From Sphingomonas gilva (GTDB lineage: Bacteria; Pseudomonadota; Alphaproteobacteria; Sphingomonadales; Sphingomonadaceae): a stretch of 64,000 nucleotides of DNA. A program made the translations under genes and the position numbers. A model generated the notes under the pieces. That model worked only from the letters and a program-made list of their open reading frames with translations. It made no database searches and had not been told where the DNA came from. Below are positions 24,766 through 34,246 of the stretch, in pieces. Position 1 is the first letter of the stretch. Each line of letters starts with the position of its first letter. The DNA is taken from positions 1-64,000 of the forward strand of contig NZ_QWLV01000005.1 in assembly GCF_003515075.1 (NCBI RefSeq). Reading direction: 5' to 3'.

Positions 24766-26253
24766 TCACTGGCCGAAACGCGCCTCACCCGCGACGCGCA
24801 CCGCCTCACGCGCGGCGGCGAGCAGCGCGCCCGCCTTGGCCTCGCACTCGCGCTGTTCATAGGCGGGATCGCTGTCCGCGACGATGCCCGCACCTGCCTG
24901 CACATGCATCGTGCCGTCCTTCACCACCGCGGTCCTGAGCACGATGCAGCTGTCCATGCTGCCGTCCGGAGAGAAATAGCCGACGCCGCCAGCATAGGCG
25001 CCCCGCGCCTCGCCCTCCAGCTCGGCAATGATCTGGCAGGCGCGGACCTTCGGCGCGCCCGAGACGGTGCCAGCGGGAAAGCCCGCGAACAGTGCGTCGA
25101 TCGCATCCCTGGCGGGATCGAGCCGGCCGACGACGTTCGACACGATGTGCATGACGTGGCTGTAGAACTCCACCGCATAGCTGTCGGTCACCTGCACGCT
25201 GCCGGGCGTAGCCACGCGGCCGACATCGTTGCGGCCGAGATCGAGCAGCATCAGATGCTCGGCGCGCTCCTTGGGATCGGCGAGCAGGCTGGCGCGCTGC
25301 TCGGCATCCTCCACCGCGGTCCGCCCGCGCGGCCGCGTGCCGGCGATCGGGCGGATGGTCACCTCGCCATCGCGCGCGCGGACAAGGATCTCGGGCGAGG
25401 AGCCGGTCAGTGCGAAGCCCGGAAAATCGAGGAAATAAAGGAAGGGCGACGGATTGATCCGCCTGAGTGCGCGATAGAGCGCGAAAGGAGGAAGGGAAAA
25501 GGGCGCGGTGAAGCGCTGTGCGAGCACCACCTGGAAGATGTCGCCGGCTGCGATGTAGTCCTTCGCCTGCGCCACCATCTCGGCATAGCGACCGGGCGGC
25601 AACACCGGAGCCAAGTTTTCCGGCGGTTCGGCGAGTGCGTCGCGCGCATCCGACGGCGTCGGCGCGGCGAGGCGCGCCTCTATCGCATCGAGACGTTCCT
25701 CCGCCGCGGCGATCTCGGCATCGCCGCCCGCCCAGACCGGCGCGATGAGGAAAAGTGCATCGGCCAAACGATCGAACACCAGGATCGTCGTCGGGCGGAC
25801 GAATAGCATGTCGGGCAGGCCGAGCGGATCGGCGGCGGGGCGGGGCAGGGACTCGACCAGGCCGATCGTCTCATAGCCGAAATAGCCGACGAGGCAGGCA
25901 AGCGCGCGGGGCAGCTCGGCCGGTATGTCGGCGCGGCATTCGGCGACCAGCGCATGCAAGGACGCCAGCGCGCCGGCTTCGCACGGCGCGAACGCGCCGC
26001 GATCGGTCAGCCAGGCGCGGTTGATCGCGGCGCTGTCGCCGTCTGCGCGGAACACCAGGTCAGGGGCGAGGCCGATCAGGCTGTAGCGCCCGCGAACCTG
26101 CCCGCCCTCGACCGATTCGAGCAGAAAGTCGCCGCGGCCCGGCTCGATCGTCTTGAGTGCGGCGGACACCGGCGTTTCGGTGTCGGCGATGCGCCGCCGC
26201 CAGATGAGCGCCGGCTTGCCCTGCCGCAGACGTTCGGCTGCGTCCTCGCTCAC
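24766..26253 (-). CDS. trpE: Anthranilate synthase component I
   Basis: TrpE converts chorismate to anthranilate with ammonia from TrpG, the first step of tryptophan synthesis. The 495 residues include the feedback-binding LLES motif at 44-47, which favours TrpE over PabB. The chorismate-binding domain has IRPIAGTRPRGRT, LLDLGRNDVGRV and the C-terminal AGAGIVADSDPAYE. The start overlaps the stop of the upstream PpiD-like gene as ATGA. trpG is not in the window. Confidence 0.94.
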   Translation of the reverse strand: MSEDAAERLRQGKPALIWRRRIADTETPVSAALKTIEPGRGDFLLESVEGGQVRGRYSLIGLAPDLVFRADGDSAAINRAWLTDRGAFAPCEAGALASLHALVAECRADIPAELPRALACLVGYFGYETIGLVESLPRPAADPLGLPDMLFVRPTTILVFDRLADALFLIAPVWAGGDAEIAAAEERLDAIEARLAAPTPSDARDALAEPPENLAPVLPPGRYAEMVAQAKDYIAAGDIFQVVLAQRFTAPFSLPPFALYRALRRINPSPFLYFLDFPGFALTGSSPEILVRARDGEVTIRPIAGTRPRGRTAVEDAEQRASLLADPKERAEHLMLLDLGRNDVGRVATPGSVQVTDSYAVEFYSHVMHIVSNVVGRLDPARDAIDALFAGFPAGTVSGAPKVRACQIIAELEGEARGAYAGGVGYFSPDGSMDSCIVLRTAVVKDGTMHVQAGAGIVADSDPAYEQRECEAKAGALLAAAREAVRVAGEARFGQ

Positions 26254-28190
26254 TGCCCGCCGCTGATCTGGCGCTTGGCGGCTGCGACGCCTTCCGTGTT
26301 GATCGTCGTGCCAACCGCGGCGCGCACGGCATTGGTGAACTGCTCGGCATATTCCTGGCCTGCGACGCGGCCGAGGCCGGCGCGGGTGGCGGCGATCACC
26401 TCGGGACTCTTCGATGCGTCACCCTCCACCACCTCGTCCAGATAGACGACGAGGAAGCCCTGGTTGTTCGGCGCCTCGAGCTGCTTGGCGCTGTCCTCCG
26501 CCATGCTGAACATCAGCGCGATCGGCGGTGCGAGGCGGCCCTGCTGCGAGGTCAGCTCGGACCGGGTGCCGGCGACGGTCTCGCTCGGCGGCAGGGTGAG
26601 GCCGGTCTCGCGCAGCGCCTGGGCCATCGAAGTGCCGCGATTGATCTTGGCGACGACCTCGCGCGCGGCCGTGCGCGCGGCGCGCTGCTGACGTTCCAGC
26701 ACCACCGACCGCGCGACCGTGTCCCGCACCTGGGCGAGCGGACGCGGCGTCGCGGGGACGATCGATTCGAGCCCCCAGAGCACATAGCCGGTGTCTCCGG
26801 GCAAGCTCGCCACCTGCGGATCGTCGCCCTGTTCCGCTTCAAACGCGGCTTGCAGCACGGCGGTGAGTTCGGGCGCGGGGGTCGCCTGCGGCGCGTCGGG
26901 GTTCATGCCGTTGCTGGTGACCGCGGGCGACCTCACAGGAGTCAGGCCGAATTGCTGCGCGACCTCGGTGAAGCTCGCGCCCTCGCTGACTGCGTTCTCG
27001 ATATTGGTCACCAGATCGGCCATCGCGTTGGCGGCCTTGCTGGTGGTGAGTTCGGCCGCGATCTCCTCGCGCGCCTGTTCGAGCGAGCGGCCGGCGATCT
27101 GCGCGACGTCCTCGACGCGCACGACATGCCAGCCGAGCGCGGACCGGACCGGACCGGCGACCGCGCCCTCGGCCGCGGAGAAGGCCGCGTCGGCCACGGC
27201 CTGGGACGATTGCCCCGCGAGCGCCGCCTTTTCGACATCGCCGATCGTCGTCGCCTCAAGCCCTGCCGCCTGCGCCGCCGCCGCCAGCGTCGCGCCGCCG
27301 CGCACGCGCTCCGCGATGGCGTTGGCGCCCGCCTGATCGGCGACGATCACCTGGGTGAGATCACGGGTCTCCCGCGCGGCATATTGTGCGCGGTTGGCAT
27401 TGTAGGTCTGCGCGATCTCCGCGTCGGTCGGCCGCGCAGCCTCCGCCACCTTGCTCTTGTCGAACGCCGCGTATTGCACCACGCGCCGCTGGGGGATGGT
27501 GAAGCGCTGGATGTTGCGCTGATAATAGGTCTGAATCTCCTGTGCGGTGGGCTCGGCGCCCTCCGGCAAGGCCGTCGCGGGGATCAGCGCGAACTGGCCG
27601 GTACGGCGTTCGAGCAGCAGATTGGCATAAGGTGTTGCGAGCTGCTGCGACACTTGCGCTGCGCCGACGATCGGCCCCATCAGCTGATTGACCAGCGTCT
27701 CACGCGCGATATCGGCGCGCAGCTGCGCTTCGCTGATCCGTTCGGAGGCGAGGATCTGGCGGAAGATCGCCTGATCGAACTTGCCCGAAGGCCCTTGGAA
27801 GGCCGGAATGCTGGCGATGCGCCCCTCGACCAGCCGTTCGCTGACGCGCATGCCGTTCGCCTGCGCAAAGGCCTGCAGCGCCATGCCGTTGACGATGCGC
27901 TCCAGCGTCTGCTCCGCGCCGCCCTGCGCGACGAAGGCGGCGATGTCGAGCGTCGGCTGCTGCTGGCGCGCAGTGCGCCATTCCTGATCGACGCGATTGG
28001 CGAGCTCGCTCTGCGGCACCTCTTCGCCCGCCACCTCCGCGACCGGGCCGCCTGCGCCGGTGTTCGTGCCAAAGCCGCCGAGATTCTGCACGTCCATCGC
28101 CGCGAAGCCCAGCGCGATGACGCCGAGCAGCACGAAGGCGAGGAGCAGGCCGATCTTCGAATTGAGAATGCGGCGGAAGAAGGTGATCAT
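26250..28190 (-). CDS. ppiD: PpiD-like membrane-anchored peptidyl-prolyl isomerase
   Basis: This 646-residue periplasmic foldase is anchored by an N-terminal membrane segment (about 11-32). A SurA_N-like chaperone domain follows (EVPQSELANRVDQEW), then a parvulin-type domain (about 265-365, including SALGWHVVRVEDV) and a C-terminal region. PpiD-type proteins assist folding of newly exported envelope proteins near SecYEG. The start MITFFRRILNSK is chosen because it begins the anchor. It diverges from tpiA and is coupled to trpE downstream, an arrangement I recall from other sphingomonads. Confidence 0.9.
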   Translation of the reverse strand: MITFFRRILNSKIGLLLAFVLLGVIALGFAAMDVQNLGGFGTNTGAGGPVAEVAGEEVPQSELANRVDQEWRTARQQQPTLDIAAFVAQGGAEQTLERIVNGMALQAFAQANGMRVSERLVEGRIASIPAFQGPSGKFDQAIFRQILASERISEAQLRADIARETLVNQLMGPIVGAAQVSQQLATPYANLLLERRTGQFALIPATALPEGAEPTAQEIQTYYQRNIQRFTIPQRRVVQYAAFDKSKVAEAARPTDAEIAQTYNANRAQYAARETRDLTQVIVADQAGANAIAERVRGGATLAAAAQAAGLEATTIGDVEKAALAGQSSQAVADAAFSAAEGAVAGPVRSALGWHVVRVEDVAQIAGRSLEQAREEIAAELTTSKAANAMADLVTNIENAVSEGASFTEVAQQFGLTPVRSPAVTSNGMNPDAPQATPAPELTAVLQAAFEAEQGDDPQVASLPGDTGYVLWGLESIVPATPRPLAQVRDTVARSVVLERQQRAARTAAREVVAKINRGTSMAQALRETGLTLPPSETVAGTRSELTSQQGRLAPPIALMFSMAEDSAKQLEAPNNQGFLVVYLDEVVEGDASKSPEVIAATRAGLGRVAGQEYAEQFTNAVRAAVGTTINTEGVAAAKRQISGGQ

Positions 28191-28299
28191 GAGAAGCGGC
28201 GCGCCCGATAGAGATGGAGCGGCTGCTTTAGGGGTGGTGCCCTTGCGCTTCAAGCCGCGGCTGCTACCCGTCGCCCAGCTTCGGAACGGGGGGATGGCC

Positions 28300-29046
28300 A
28301 TGCAGCGCCGCAAGTTGGTCGCAGGCAATTGGAAGATGAACGGGCTTCGAGCGGATCTGCCCGAGGTGGCGGCGATCGCGAGGGCGGCGGTGGAAAATCC
28401 GGGCGTCGACGTCATGCTGGGGCTGCCCTTCACCTTGATCGAGGCGGCGGTCGGCGTCGCAGGGGCGCTGCCGATCGGCGCGCAGGATTGCCACGAGGCG
28501 GACAGGGGCGCGCATACCGGCTGCATCTCGGCGGCGATGCTCCGGGAGATCGGTGCGCGCATGGTGATCGTCGGCCACAGCGAACGCCGCGCCGACCAGC
28601 ATGAGACCAGCCAGGACGCCTGGGCCAAGGCCGCTGCGGCACACCGCCACGGCCTCGAGGTGATCCTGTGCTGCGGCGAGAGCGAAGCCGAGCGCGACGC
28701 CGGCCGCGCCGAGCGCGTGGTGCAGGCGCAGATCGAAAAGTCGCTGCCCGAGACCGCCGAGGGAGGCTGGCTGACCTTGGCCTACGAGCCGCGTTGGGCG
28801 ATCGGTACCGGCCGCACGCCCACGCTCGATGAGATCGCGTCGATCCACGCGATCGCCCGCGCCAAGATGCGATCGCTGGTCGGCGACGCCGCCGACGGCA
28901 TCCGCATCCTCTATGGCGGGTCGGTGACGGGCGACAATGCGGGCGCGATCCTGGCGGCCGAACATGTCGACGGCGCATTGGTCGGCGGCGCGAGCCTCAC
29001 CGCAGCGAAATTCGTGCCGATCATCGAGGCGGCGGCGACGCTCTAG
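28300..29046 (+). CDS. tpiA: Triosephosphate isomerase
   Basis: This glycolytic enzyme interconverts dihydroxyacetone phosphate and glyceraldehyde 3-phosphate. The 248 residues have the active-site Lys in AGNWKMNG, His in IVGHSERR, Glu in AYEPRWAIGTG and the phosphate loop LYGGSV. The start at 28300 has GGGGGG about 6 bases upstream; an ATG 6 bases earlier abuts that site. The 3' end overlaps the aminopeptidase gene by 4 bases. Confidence 0.97.
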   Translation: MQRRKLVAGNWKMNGLRADLPEVAAIARAAVENPGVDVMLGLPFTLIEAAVGVAGALPIGAQDCHEADRGAHTGCISAAMLREIGARMVIVGHSERRADQHETSQDAWAKAAAAHRHGLEVILCCGESEAERDAGRAERVVQAQIEKSLPETAEGGWLTLAYEPRWAIGTGRTPTLDEIASIHAIARAKMRSLVGDAADGIRILYGGSVTGDNAGAILAAEHVDGALVGGASLTAAKFVPIIEAAATL

Positions 29047-30434
29047 CGCGCCGGATAGCGCGTCTTGAGCACCTCCCAGGCGGCTCGCAGGCCGTAGGCT
29101 TCGCCGCCCTTCGGCCTGCCGGGCTTGGCGGCGGGACGCCAGGCGAAGGTGTCGAAATGCGCCCAGGGCACGTCGCCGGGCACAAAGCGCTGGAGGAACA
29201 GCGCGGCCGTCACCGCACCCGCGAAGCCGCCTTCGGGGGCGTTGTTGAGATCGGCGATGTCCGATTTCAGCATGTCCCTGTAGCCGTCCCATAGCGGCAT
29301 CCGCCACAGGGGATCGTGGACCGCCTCACCGGCGGCGAGCAGGTCCGTCGCCAGTGTTTCGTCATTGGCGAAGGTCGCGGGCAGGTCGGGACCGAGCGCC
29401 ACGCGCGCCGCTCCGGTCAGCGTCGCGAAATCGAGGATCAGCGCGGGATCGTCTTCGCCGGCTCTTGCCAGCGCATCGGCGAGGATCAGCCGCCCTTCGG
29501 CGTCGGTGTTGGTCACCTCGACGGTCAGTCCCTTGCGGCTGGTCAGCACATCGCCGGGGCGGAAGGCGTTGCCGGCGATCGCATTCTCAACCGCCGGGAT
29601 CAGCAGGTGGAGGCGAACCGGCAGGTGCGCTTCCATCACCAGCGCCGCCAAGGCCAGCGTGTGCGCCGCGCCGCCCATATCCTTCTTCATCAGCCGCATG
29701 CCGGCGGCGGGCTTGATGTCGAGCCCGCCCGAATCGAAGCACACGCCCTTACCGACCAGCGCGATGCGTGGGTGCTTCGGATTGCCCCATTGGAGCTCGA
29801 TCAATCGCGGCGCGAACGCCTTGTCGGCGGCGCGGCCGACGGCATGGACCATTGGGAACTGCTTTTCGAGATCGGCGCCCTTGGTGACGTGCAGCATCGC
29901 CCCATGCCGGTCCGCGAGACGCTTGACTTCCGCCTCAAGCTGGAGCGGCCCCATATCGGCGGTGGGCGTATCGACCAGATCGCGGACCAAAGCGGTCGCT
30001 TCGGCGAGGCGCACCGTCTCCTCCACTCGCGCCGGATCGCCCGTCAGGAGGATGCGCGGGCCGGTTTGCCCCTCGGCCTTCTTGTACCGCTCGAAACGAT
30101 GCTGGGCGAGCAGCCAGCCGAGCCCCGCCGCGCCGACATCGCCCTCGGCAAGCCGATAGGCGCCCTCAGGCAATGCGGACGCGCGCGAGGCGATGCGCCA
30201 GGGCGACGACGTCGGTTCGTTGCAGACGAGCAACGCCGACCAGTCCTCGGTCGCTTCGCCCGGGAGAACCGCGGCGTTGCCAGGCTTTCCGGTGAGCCCG
30301 TGCGCGGCGACCGCGGCGCGCACGCGCGGCGGCTGCGCGGCGAGCCAGTCAGGCCAGGCATCCGGATGGACGACATGGAGCGTGCGGGCGGACTGGCCTT
30401 TGTCGGGCTGGAGAAGCGAGGCGAAATCGGTCAT
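29043..30434 (-). CDS. Leucyl aminopeptidase (M17)
   Basis: This is a dizinc/dimanganese cytosolic exopeptidase of 463 residues. The catalytic C-terminal domain holds the metal-site motifs VGKGVCFDSGGLDIKP and MKKDMGGAA, plus the family signature NTDAEGRLILADAL. The N-terminal ~170 residues are a divergent macro-like domain. It lies 9 bases after the rimO stop, so co-transcription with rimO is possible. Confidence 0.93.
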   Translation of the reverse strand: MTDFASLLQPDKGQSARTLHVVHPDAWPDWLAAQPPRVRAAVAAHGLTGKPGNAAVLPGEATEDWSALLVCNEPTSSPWRIASRASALPEGAYRLAEGDVGAAGLGWLLAQHRFERYKKAEGQTGPRILLTGDPARVEETVRLAEATALVRDLVDTPTADMGPLQLEAEVKRLADRHGAMLHVTKGADLEKQFPMVHAVGRAADKAFAPRLIELQWGNPKHPRIALVGKGVCFDSGGLDIKPAAGMRLMKKDMGGAAHTLALAALVMEAHLPVRLHLLIPAVENAIAGNAFRPGDVLTSRKGLTVEVTNTDAEGRLILADALARAGEDDPALILDFATLTGAARVALGPDLPATFANDETLATDLLAAGEAVHDPLWRMPLWDGYRDMLKSDIADLNNAPEGGFAGAVTAALFLQRFVPGDVPWAHFDTFAWRPAAKPGRPKGGEAYGLRAAWEVLKTRYPAR

Positions 30435-30443
30435 CGCGCCTGA

Positions 30444-31781
30444 CTAGGCGATCACGGGCGTTCCGAACAGATCATGCTCGTCGGCATCCTCGATTTGCGC
30501 CCTGAGGATATCCCCCTCCGCCACATGGCCCGCATCGCGGAGATGAACCTCGCCATCGATCTCGGGCGCATCGGCCTTGGAGCGGCCGGTGGCGCGGCCG
30601 GTCTCCGCATCCACCGCATCGATGATGACGTCGAGCGTGCGGCCGATCTTCGCCTGGAGCTTCTCCGCCGAAATGCGGGCGGTGAGCGCCATCAGCCGGG
30701 CGTAGCGTTCCTCCTTGACCTCTTCGGGCACCGGATCGGGCAGGGCATTGGCGGCGGCGCCTTCGACGGCCTCGAAGCGGAACGCGCCGACGCGGTCGAG
30801 CCGGGCTTCCTCCAGCCAGTCCATGAGGTATTGGAAATCCTCTTCGGTCTCGCCGGGGAAGCCGACGACGAAGGTCGATCGGATGGCGAGATCGGGGGCG
30901 ATCTCGCGCCAGCGGCGGATGCGTTCGAGTACCTTCACGTCGTTCGCCGGGCGGCGCATCGCGCGCAGCACCCTGGGTGAGGCGTGCTGGAAGGGTATAT
31001 CGAGATAGGGCAGCACCAGCCCCTCGGCCATCAGTGGGATGACGCGGTCGACATGCGGGTAGGGATAGACATAGTGCAGCCGCACCCAGGCGCCGAGGCC
31101 GCCGAGTTCGCGGGCGAGATCGGTCATGTGCGGCACCACCTCGCGGCCGTGCCACATGCGCGGCTCGTCGCGGATGTCGATGCCGTAGGCGGACGTGTCC
31201 TGGCTGATGACCAGCAGTTCCCTGGTGCCGGCGGCGACGAGCTTCTCGGCCTCGCGCAGCACCGCGTCGGGGCGGCGAGAGACGAGATCGCCGCGCAGGG
31301 CGGGGATGATGCAGAAGGCGCAGCGATGGTTGCAGCCCTCCGAAATCTTCAGATAGCTGTAATGACGCGGGGTGAGCTTGAGCCCGCTTTCGGGCACCAG
31401 GTTGAGGAACGCGTTCGGCGGCATCGGCGCCGCCTCGTGCACCGCGCCGACGACCTCCTCATATTGATGCGCACCGGTGACCGCGAGCACGCCGGGGAAG
31501 CGCGCGCGGATCACCTCGGCCTCCTTGCCCATGCAGCCGGTGACGATGACGCGGCCATTCTCGGCGATCGCCTCGCCGATCGCCTCCAGGCTCTCTTCCT
31601 TGGCCGAATCGAGGAAACCGCAAGTGTTGACCAGCACCACGTCCGCGCCGGCGTAATCGGCGGACATGGCATAGCCGTCCGAGCGGAGCTTGGTCAGGAT
31701 GCGCTCGCTATCGACCAGATTCTTGGGACAGCCGAGCGAAACCATCCCCACCTTGGGGGTATCGGGAAATTGGGTTGCCAT
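30444..31781 (-). CDS. rimO: Ribosomal protein uS12 methylthiotransferase RimO
   Basis: RimO adds a methylthio group to an aspartate of uS12. The 445 residues have the UPF0004 domain cysteines ([35 protein letters not shown]), the radical-SAM motif CNHRCAFC and a C-terminal TRAM domain. The [12 protein letters not shown] start distinguishes it from MtaB and MiaB. The start MATQFPDTP is chosen by family alignment. It is the second methylthiotransferase in the window. Confidence 0.96.
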   Translation of the reverse strand: MATQFPDTPKVGMVSLGCPKNLVDSERILTKLRSDGYAMSADYAGADVVLVNTCGFLDSAKEESLEAIGEAIAENGRVIVTGCMGKEAEVIRARFPGVLAVTGAHQYEEVVGAVHEAAPMPPNAFLNLVPESGLKLTPRHYSYLKISEGCNHRCAFCIIPALRGDLVSRRPDAVLREAEKLVAAGTRELLVISQDTSAYGIDIRDEPRMWHGREVVPHMTDLARELGGLGAWVRLHYVYPYPHVDRVIPLMAEGLVLPYLDIPFQHASPRVLRAMRRPANDVKVLERIRRWREIAPDLAIRSTFVVGFPGETEEDFQYLMDWLEEARLDRVGAFRFEAVEGAAANALPDPVPEEVKEERYARLMALTARISAEKLQAKIGRTLDVIIDAVDAETGRATGRSKADAPEIDGEVHLRDAGHVAEGDILRAQIEDADEHDLFGTPVIA

Positions 31782-31896
31782 GATCGGGCGCGCACATAGC
31801 GATTCGATGGGCTTTTGAACAGGGTCGCGGGCGCGCTTCCCGTTTGCGTTTGGCGGGCGTATCGTGTCGCCAGCGCAACAACAGGGGGAGGGCGCA

Positions 31897-32304
31897 ATGG
31901 GAACCGAGATCCACTGGCTTGGCGTGTTGGCGGCGTCCGTCGCCGGGTTCCTGGTCGGCGGGCTGTGGTACGGGCCGCTGTTCGGCAAGGCATGGCAGGC
32001 CGCGCGCGGGCTGAGCGACGAGGCGCTGAGGGAGGGCGCGAACATGGGCCTGATCTTCGGGCTGACCTTCCTCCTCAACGTCGTCTCCGCCTTCGTGCTC
32101 GATCACACGCTCGGCACCTACGGCGATCCCGACATGACGCTGTCGCTGATGATCGCGGGCGGGATCGCGCTGGGCTTCGTCATTCCCGCGATGGGGGTGA
32201 ATTACCTGTTCTCGCGCATGTCCTTCAGACTGTTCCTGATCGACGCGGGATACTGGTTCGTCATCTACTGCGTGATGGGCGCGATCCTCGATCTGCTGTC
32301 TTAG
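31897..32304 (+). CDS. DUF1761 membrane protein
   Basis: This 135-residue protein has four predicted membrane segments and the family pattern [25 protein letters not shown] near its start (quoted here in two parts: [11 protein letters not shown] and [10 protein letters not shown]). A GGGGGAGGG binding site precedes the ATG at 31897. DUF1761 has no known function. It overlaps the convergent channel gene by 4 bases. Confidence 0.85.
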   Translation: MGTEIHWLGVLAASVAGFLVGGLWYGPLFGKAWQAARGLSDEALREGANMGLIFGLTFLLNVVSAFVLDHTLGTYGDPDMTLSLMIAGGIALGFVIPAMGVNYLFSRMSFRLFLIDAGYWFVIYCVMGAILDLLS

Positions 32305-33326
32305 GTTCGTCGCGGAACGATCTCGACGATCACATCGCCGGCCTGGAGCGCCTTCGCTTCCGGGTCGGCGAAGCTGTGCGGCTCCTCGCCGCGATAGATG
32401 CGCACGCCCAGGCCGGTCGCGATCGCGGAGAGCGGCTTGCCGACCTCATCGGGGTGGACCATCCGCTCCTTCAAGGCAACGCGACCGTCGATCGCGGCGA
32501 GATCGGAGAGATACTCGGCGATATGCGGGCCGCTGCACGATCCGGCGAGCAGCAGCCCGGCGAAGCTGACCGGGTTGATCACCGTCGTCGCGCCCGCTGC
32601 GCGCGCGGGCAGCTCATTGTCCTCGGCGCGCACGGTGACGCTGATGCGCAGATTGGGCGCGAGGTGCCGGGCGGTGAGGGTGATGAGGATCGAGGTGTCA
32701 TCGCGCCCAGCCGACACGATCATCGAGCGAGCGCGATCGATCTTCACGTCCATCAGCGTTTGATCGCGCGTCGCGTCGCCCTGCAGCACGTTGCAGCCGA
32801 GCTTCTCGGCGCGTTCGAGCGCCTCATGCTCGCAATCGACGATGACGATCTCGGCCGGATCGGTGCCGCGCGCGATCAGCTCGTCGACGGCCTCCGAATT
32901 GCTGACGCCGAAGCCGGCGACGACGATGTGATCGTGGAGGTTTCGCTGGATCAAGGTCATCCTCCATTTGTCCCAGGTGCGGCGAAAAACGAAGCTGTAG
33001 GCGGTGCCGACGAACAACAGGATCACGAACACGCGGATAGGCGTGACGATCAGCGCATCGAACAGGCGCGCGCGTTCGGTGACCGGCGCGATATCGCCAT
33101 AGCCGGTCGTGGTGATCGAGATCATCGTGAAATAGATGACGTCGGCGAAGCTGACTTCGCCGTCATACACATCGCGCAGGCCCGCGCGGTCGAGCCAGTG
33201 GACAGTGATGGCGACGCCGACGAGGGCGAGGACGAACAGCACGCGCCAGCCGATCGAAACCCATACCGGCGTGGTGGGGGCGCGCCTGAGCGTGGTGTAT
33301 CCCCGGTATCGACGCGGCGCGATCAT
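32301..33326 (-). CDS. Potassium channel with RCK (TrkA) domains
   Basis: This 341-residue two-TM channel subunit has TM1 at about 24-44, a pore helix with selectivity filter TTTGYGDI near 72-79 and TM2 at about 92-112. A TrkA-N/RCK domain follows (IVVAGFGVSNSEAVDEL), then a TrkA-C domain at the end. The filter predicts K+ selectivity, gated by ligand at the RCK ring. The Rossmann glycine motif is partly degenerate (GFGVSN), which may alter nucleotide binding. Confidence 0.9.
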   Translation of the reverse strand: MIAPRRYRGYTTLRRAPTTPVWVSIGWRVLFVLALVGVAITVHWLDRAGLRDVYDGEVSFADVIYFTMISITTTGYGDIAPVTERARLFDALIVTPIRVFVILLFVGTAYSFVFRRTWDKWRMTLIQRNLHDHIVVAGFGVSNSEAVDELIARGTDPAEIVIVDCEHEALERAEKLGCNVLQGDATRDQTLMDVKIDRARSMIVSAGRDDTSILITLTARHLAPNLRISVTVRAEDNELPARAAGATTVINPVSFAGLLLAGSCSGPHIAEYLSDLAAIDGRVALKERMVHPDEVGKPLSAIATGLGVRIYRGEEPHSFADPEAKALQAGDVIVEIVPRRT

Positions 33327-33365
33327 GCCCCTGTCTGACGCGAAATGCCGGCCTTGCGCAAGCCG

Positions 33366-34136
33366 TCAGCCCGCATAGGTCGCCGCGAGGCCTTCCAGCG
33401 ATTGATGATGCGTCAGGTCGAGGTGCAGCGGCGTGACCGCGATCCAGCCGTCCTGCACCGCTTCCAGATCGGTCTGGTGGCCGGGCGTGTGCTCGGTCAC
33501 GCCCAGGCCGAACCAGTAATAGGGATAGCCGCGAGGATCGACGCCCTTCACGATCGCCGAGCGGCCATAGTCGTGGAAGCCCTGCTTGGCGATCTTGATG
33601 CCGCGCACCTCGTCGGGTGCGAGCGCTGGGAAGTTGACGTTGATCAGCGTGCGGTGCGGCATGTCCATGCCGACCAGCGGCGCCAGCACCCGGTCGCCCC
33701 AGGCTTCGGCGGCGGCGAAGGGCACGGTGTCGCCCATCCCCTCGCGCGCATAGACCTGGCTCAATGCGACCGCCGGAATGCCGGCCAGCGCCGCCTCCAT
33801 CGCCGCGGAGACGGTGCCCGAATAAGTCACGTCCTCGGCCAGGTTGGCGCCGCGATTGACCCCCGACAGCACCAGATCGGGCTTGCCGACATCCCCCAGC
33901 ACCACCTGCAGCGCCATCATCACCGAATCGGTCGGCGTGCCGGAGACCGAAAAGCGCCGCTCCCCATGCTTCCTGAGACGCACGGGCCGGGTAAGGGTGA
34001 GCGAATGCCCGGCGCCCGATTGCTCTTCGGAGGGGGCGACCACCCAGATATCGTCCGACAGCTTGGCGGCGAGTGCTTCGAGGATTTTCAATCCCGGCGC
34101 GTGAATGCCGTCATCGTTGGTGACGAGGATACGCAT
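33366..34136 (-). CDS. surE: 5'-nucleotidase SurE
   Basis: SurE is a metal-dependent survival phosphatase acting on nucleoside 5'-monophosphates. The 256 residues begin with MRILVTNDDGIHAPGL carrying the metal-site DD, followed by the SGVNRGANLAEDVTYSGTV motif. The start at MRILVTN is chosen by family alignment over an ATG 15 bases upstream. It lies downstream of serS on the same strand, with a palindromic repeat between them. Confidence 0.96.
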   Translation of the reverse strand: MRILVTNDDGIHAPGLKILEALAAKLSDDIWVVAPSEEQSGAGHSLTLTRPVRLRKHGERRFSVSGTPTDSVMMALQVVLGDVGKPDLVLSGVNRGANLAEDVTYSGTVSAAMEAALAGIPAVALSQVYAREGMGDTVPFAAAEAWGDRVLAPLVGMDMPHRTLINVNFPALAPDEVRGIKIAKQGFHDYGRSAIVKGVDPRGYPYYWFGLGVTEHTPGHQTDLEAVQDGWIAVTPLHLDLTHHQSLEGLAATYAG

Positions 34137-34153
34137 TGATAGACCTCTCAACT

Positions 34154-34244
34154 CGTCGCTCCTGCGAAGGCAGGGGCCTCAGGCCGCAACAGCGGCGGCC
34201 GGTATGCCACAAACCCAGAGGCCTCTGCCTTCGCAGAGGCGACG
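34154..34244. repeat. Palindromic repeat, family B, between surE and serS
   Basis: Arms of 27 bases at 34154-34180 (CGTCGCTCCTGCGAAGGCAG...) and 34218-34244 are near-complementary. It starts just upstream of surE and ends two bases from the serS stop. A family-B copy lies inside the tyrosine-kinase gene at 55950-56049, and a half-copy near 48931-48955. Confidence 0.75.
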
Positions 34245-34246
34245 GG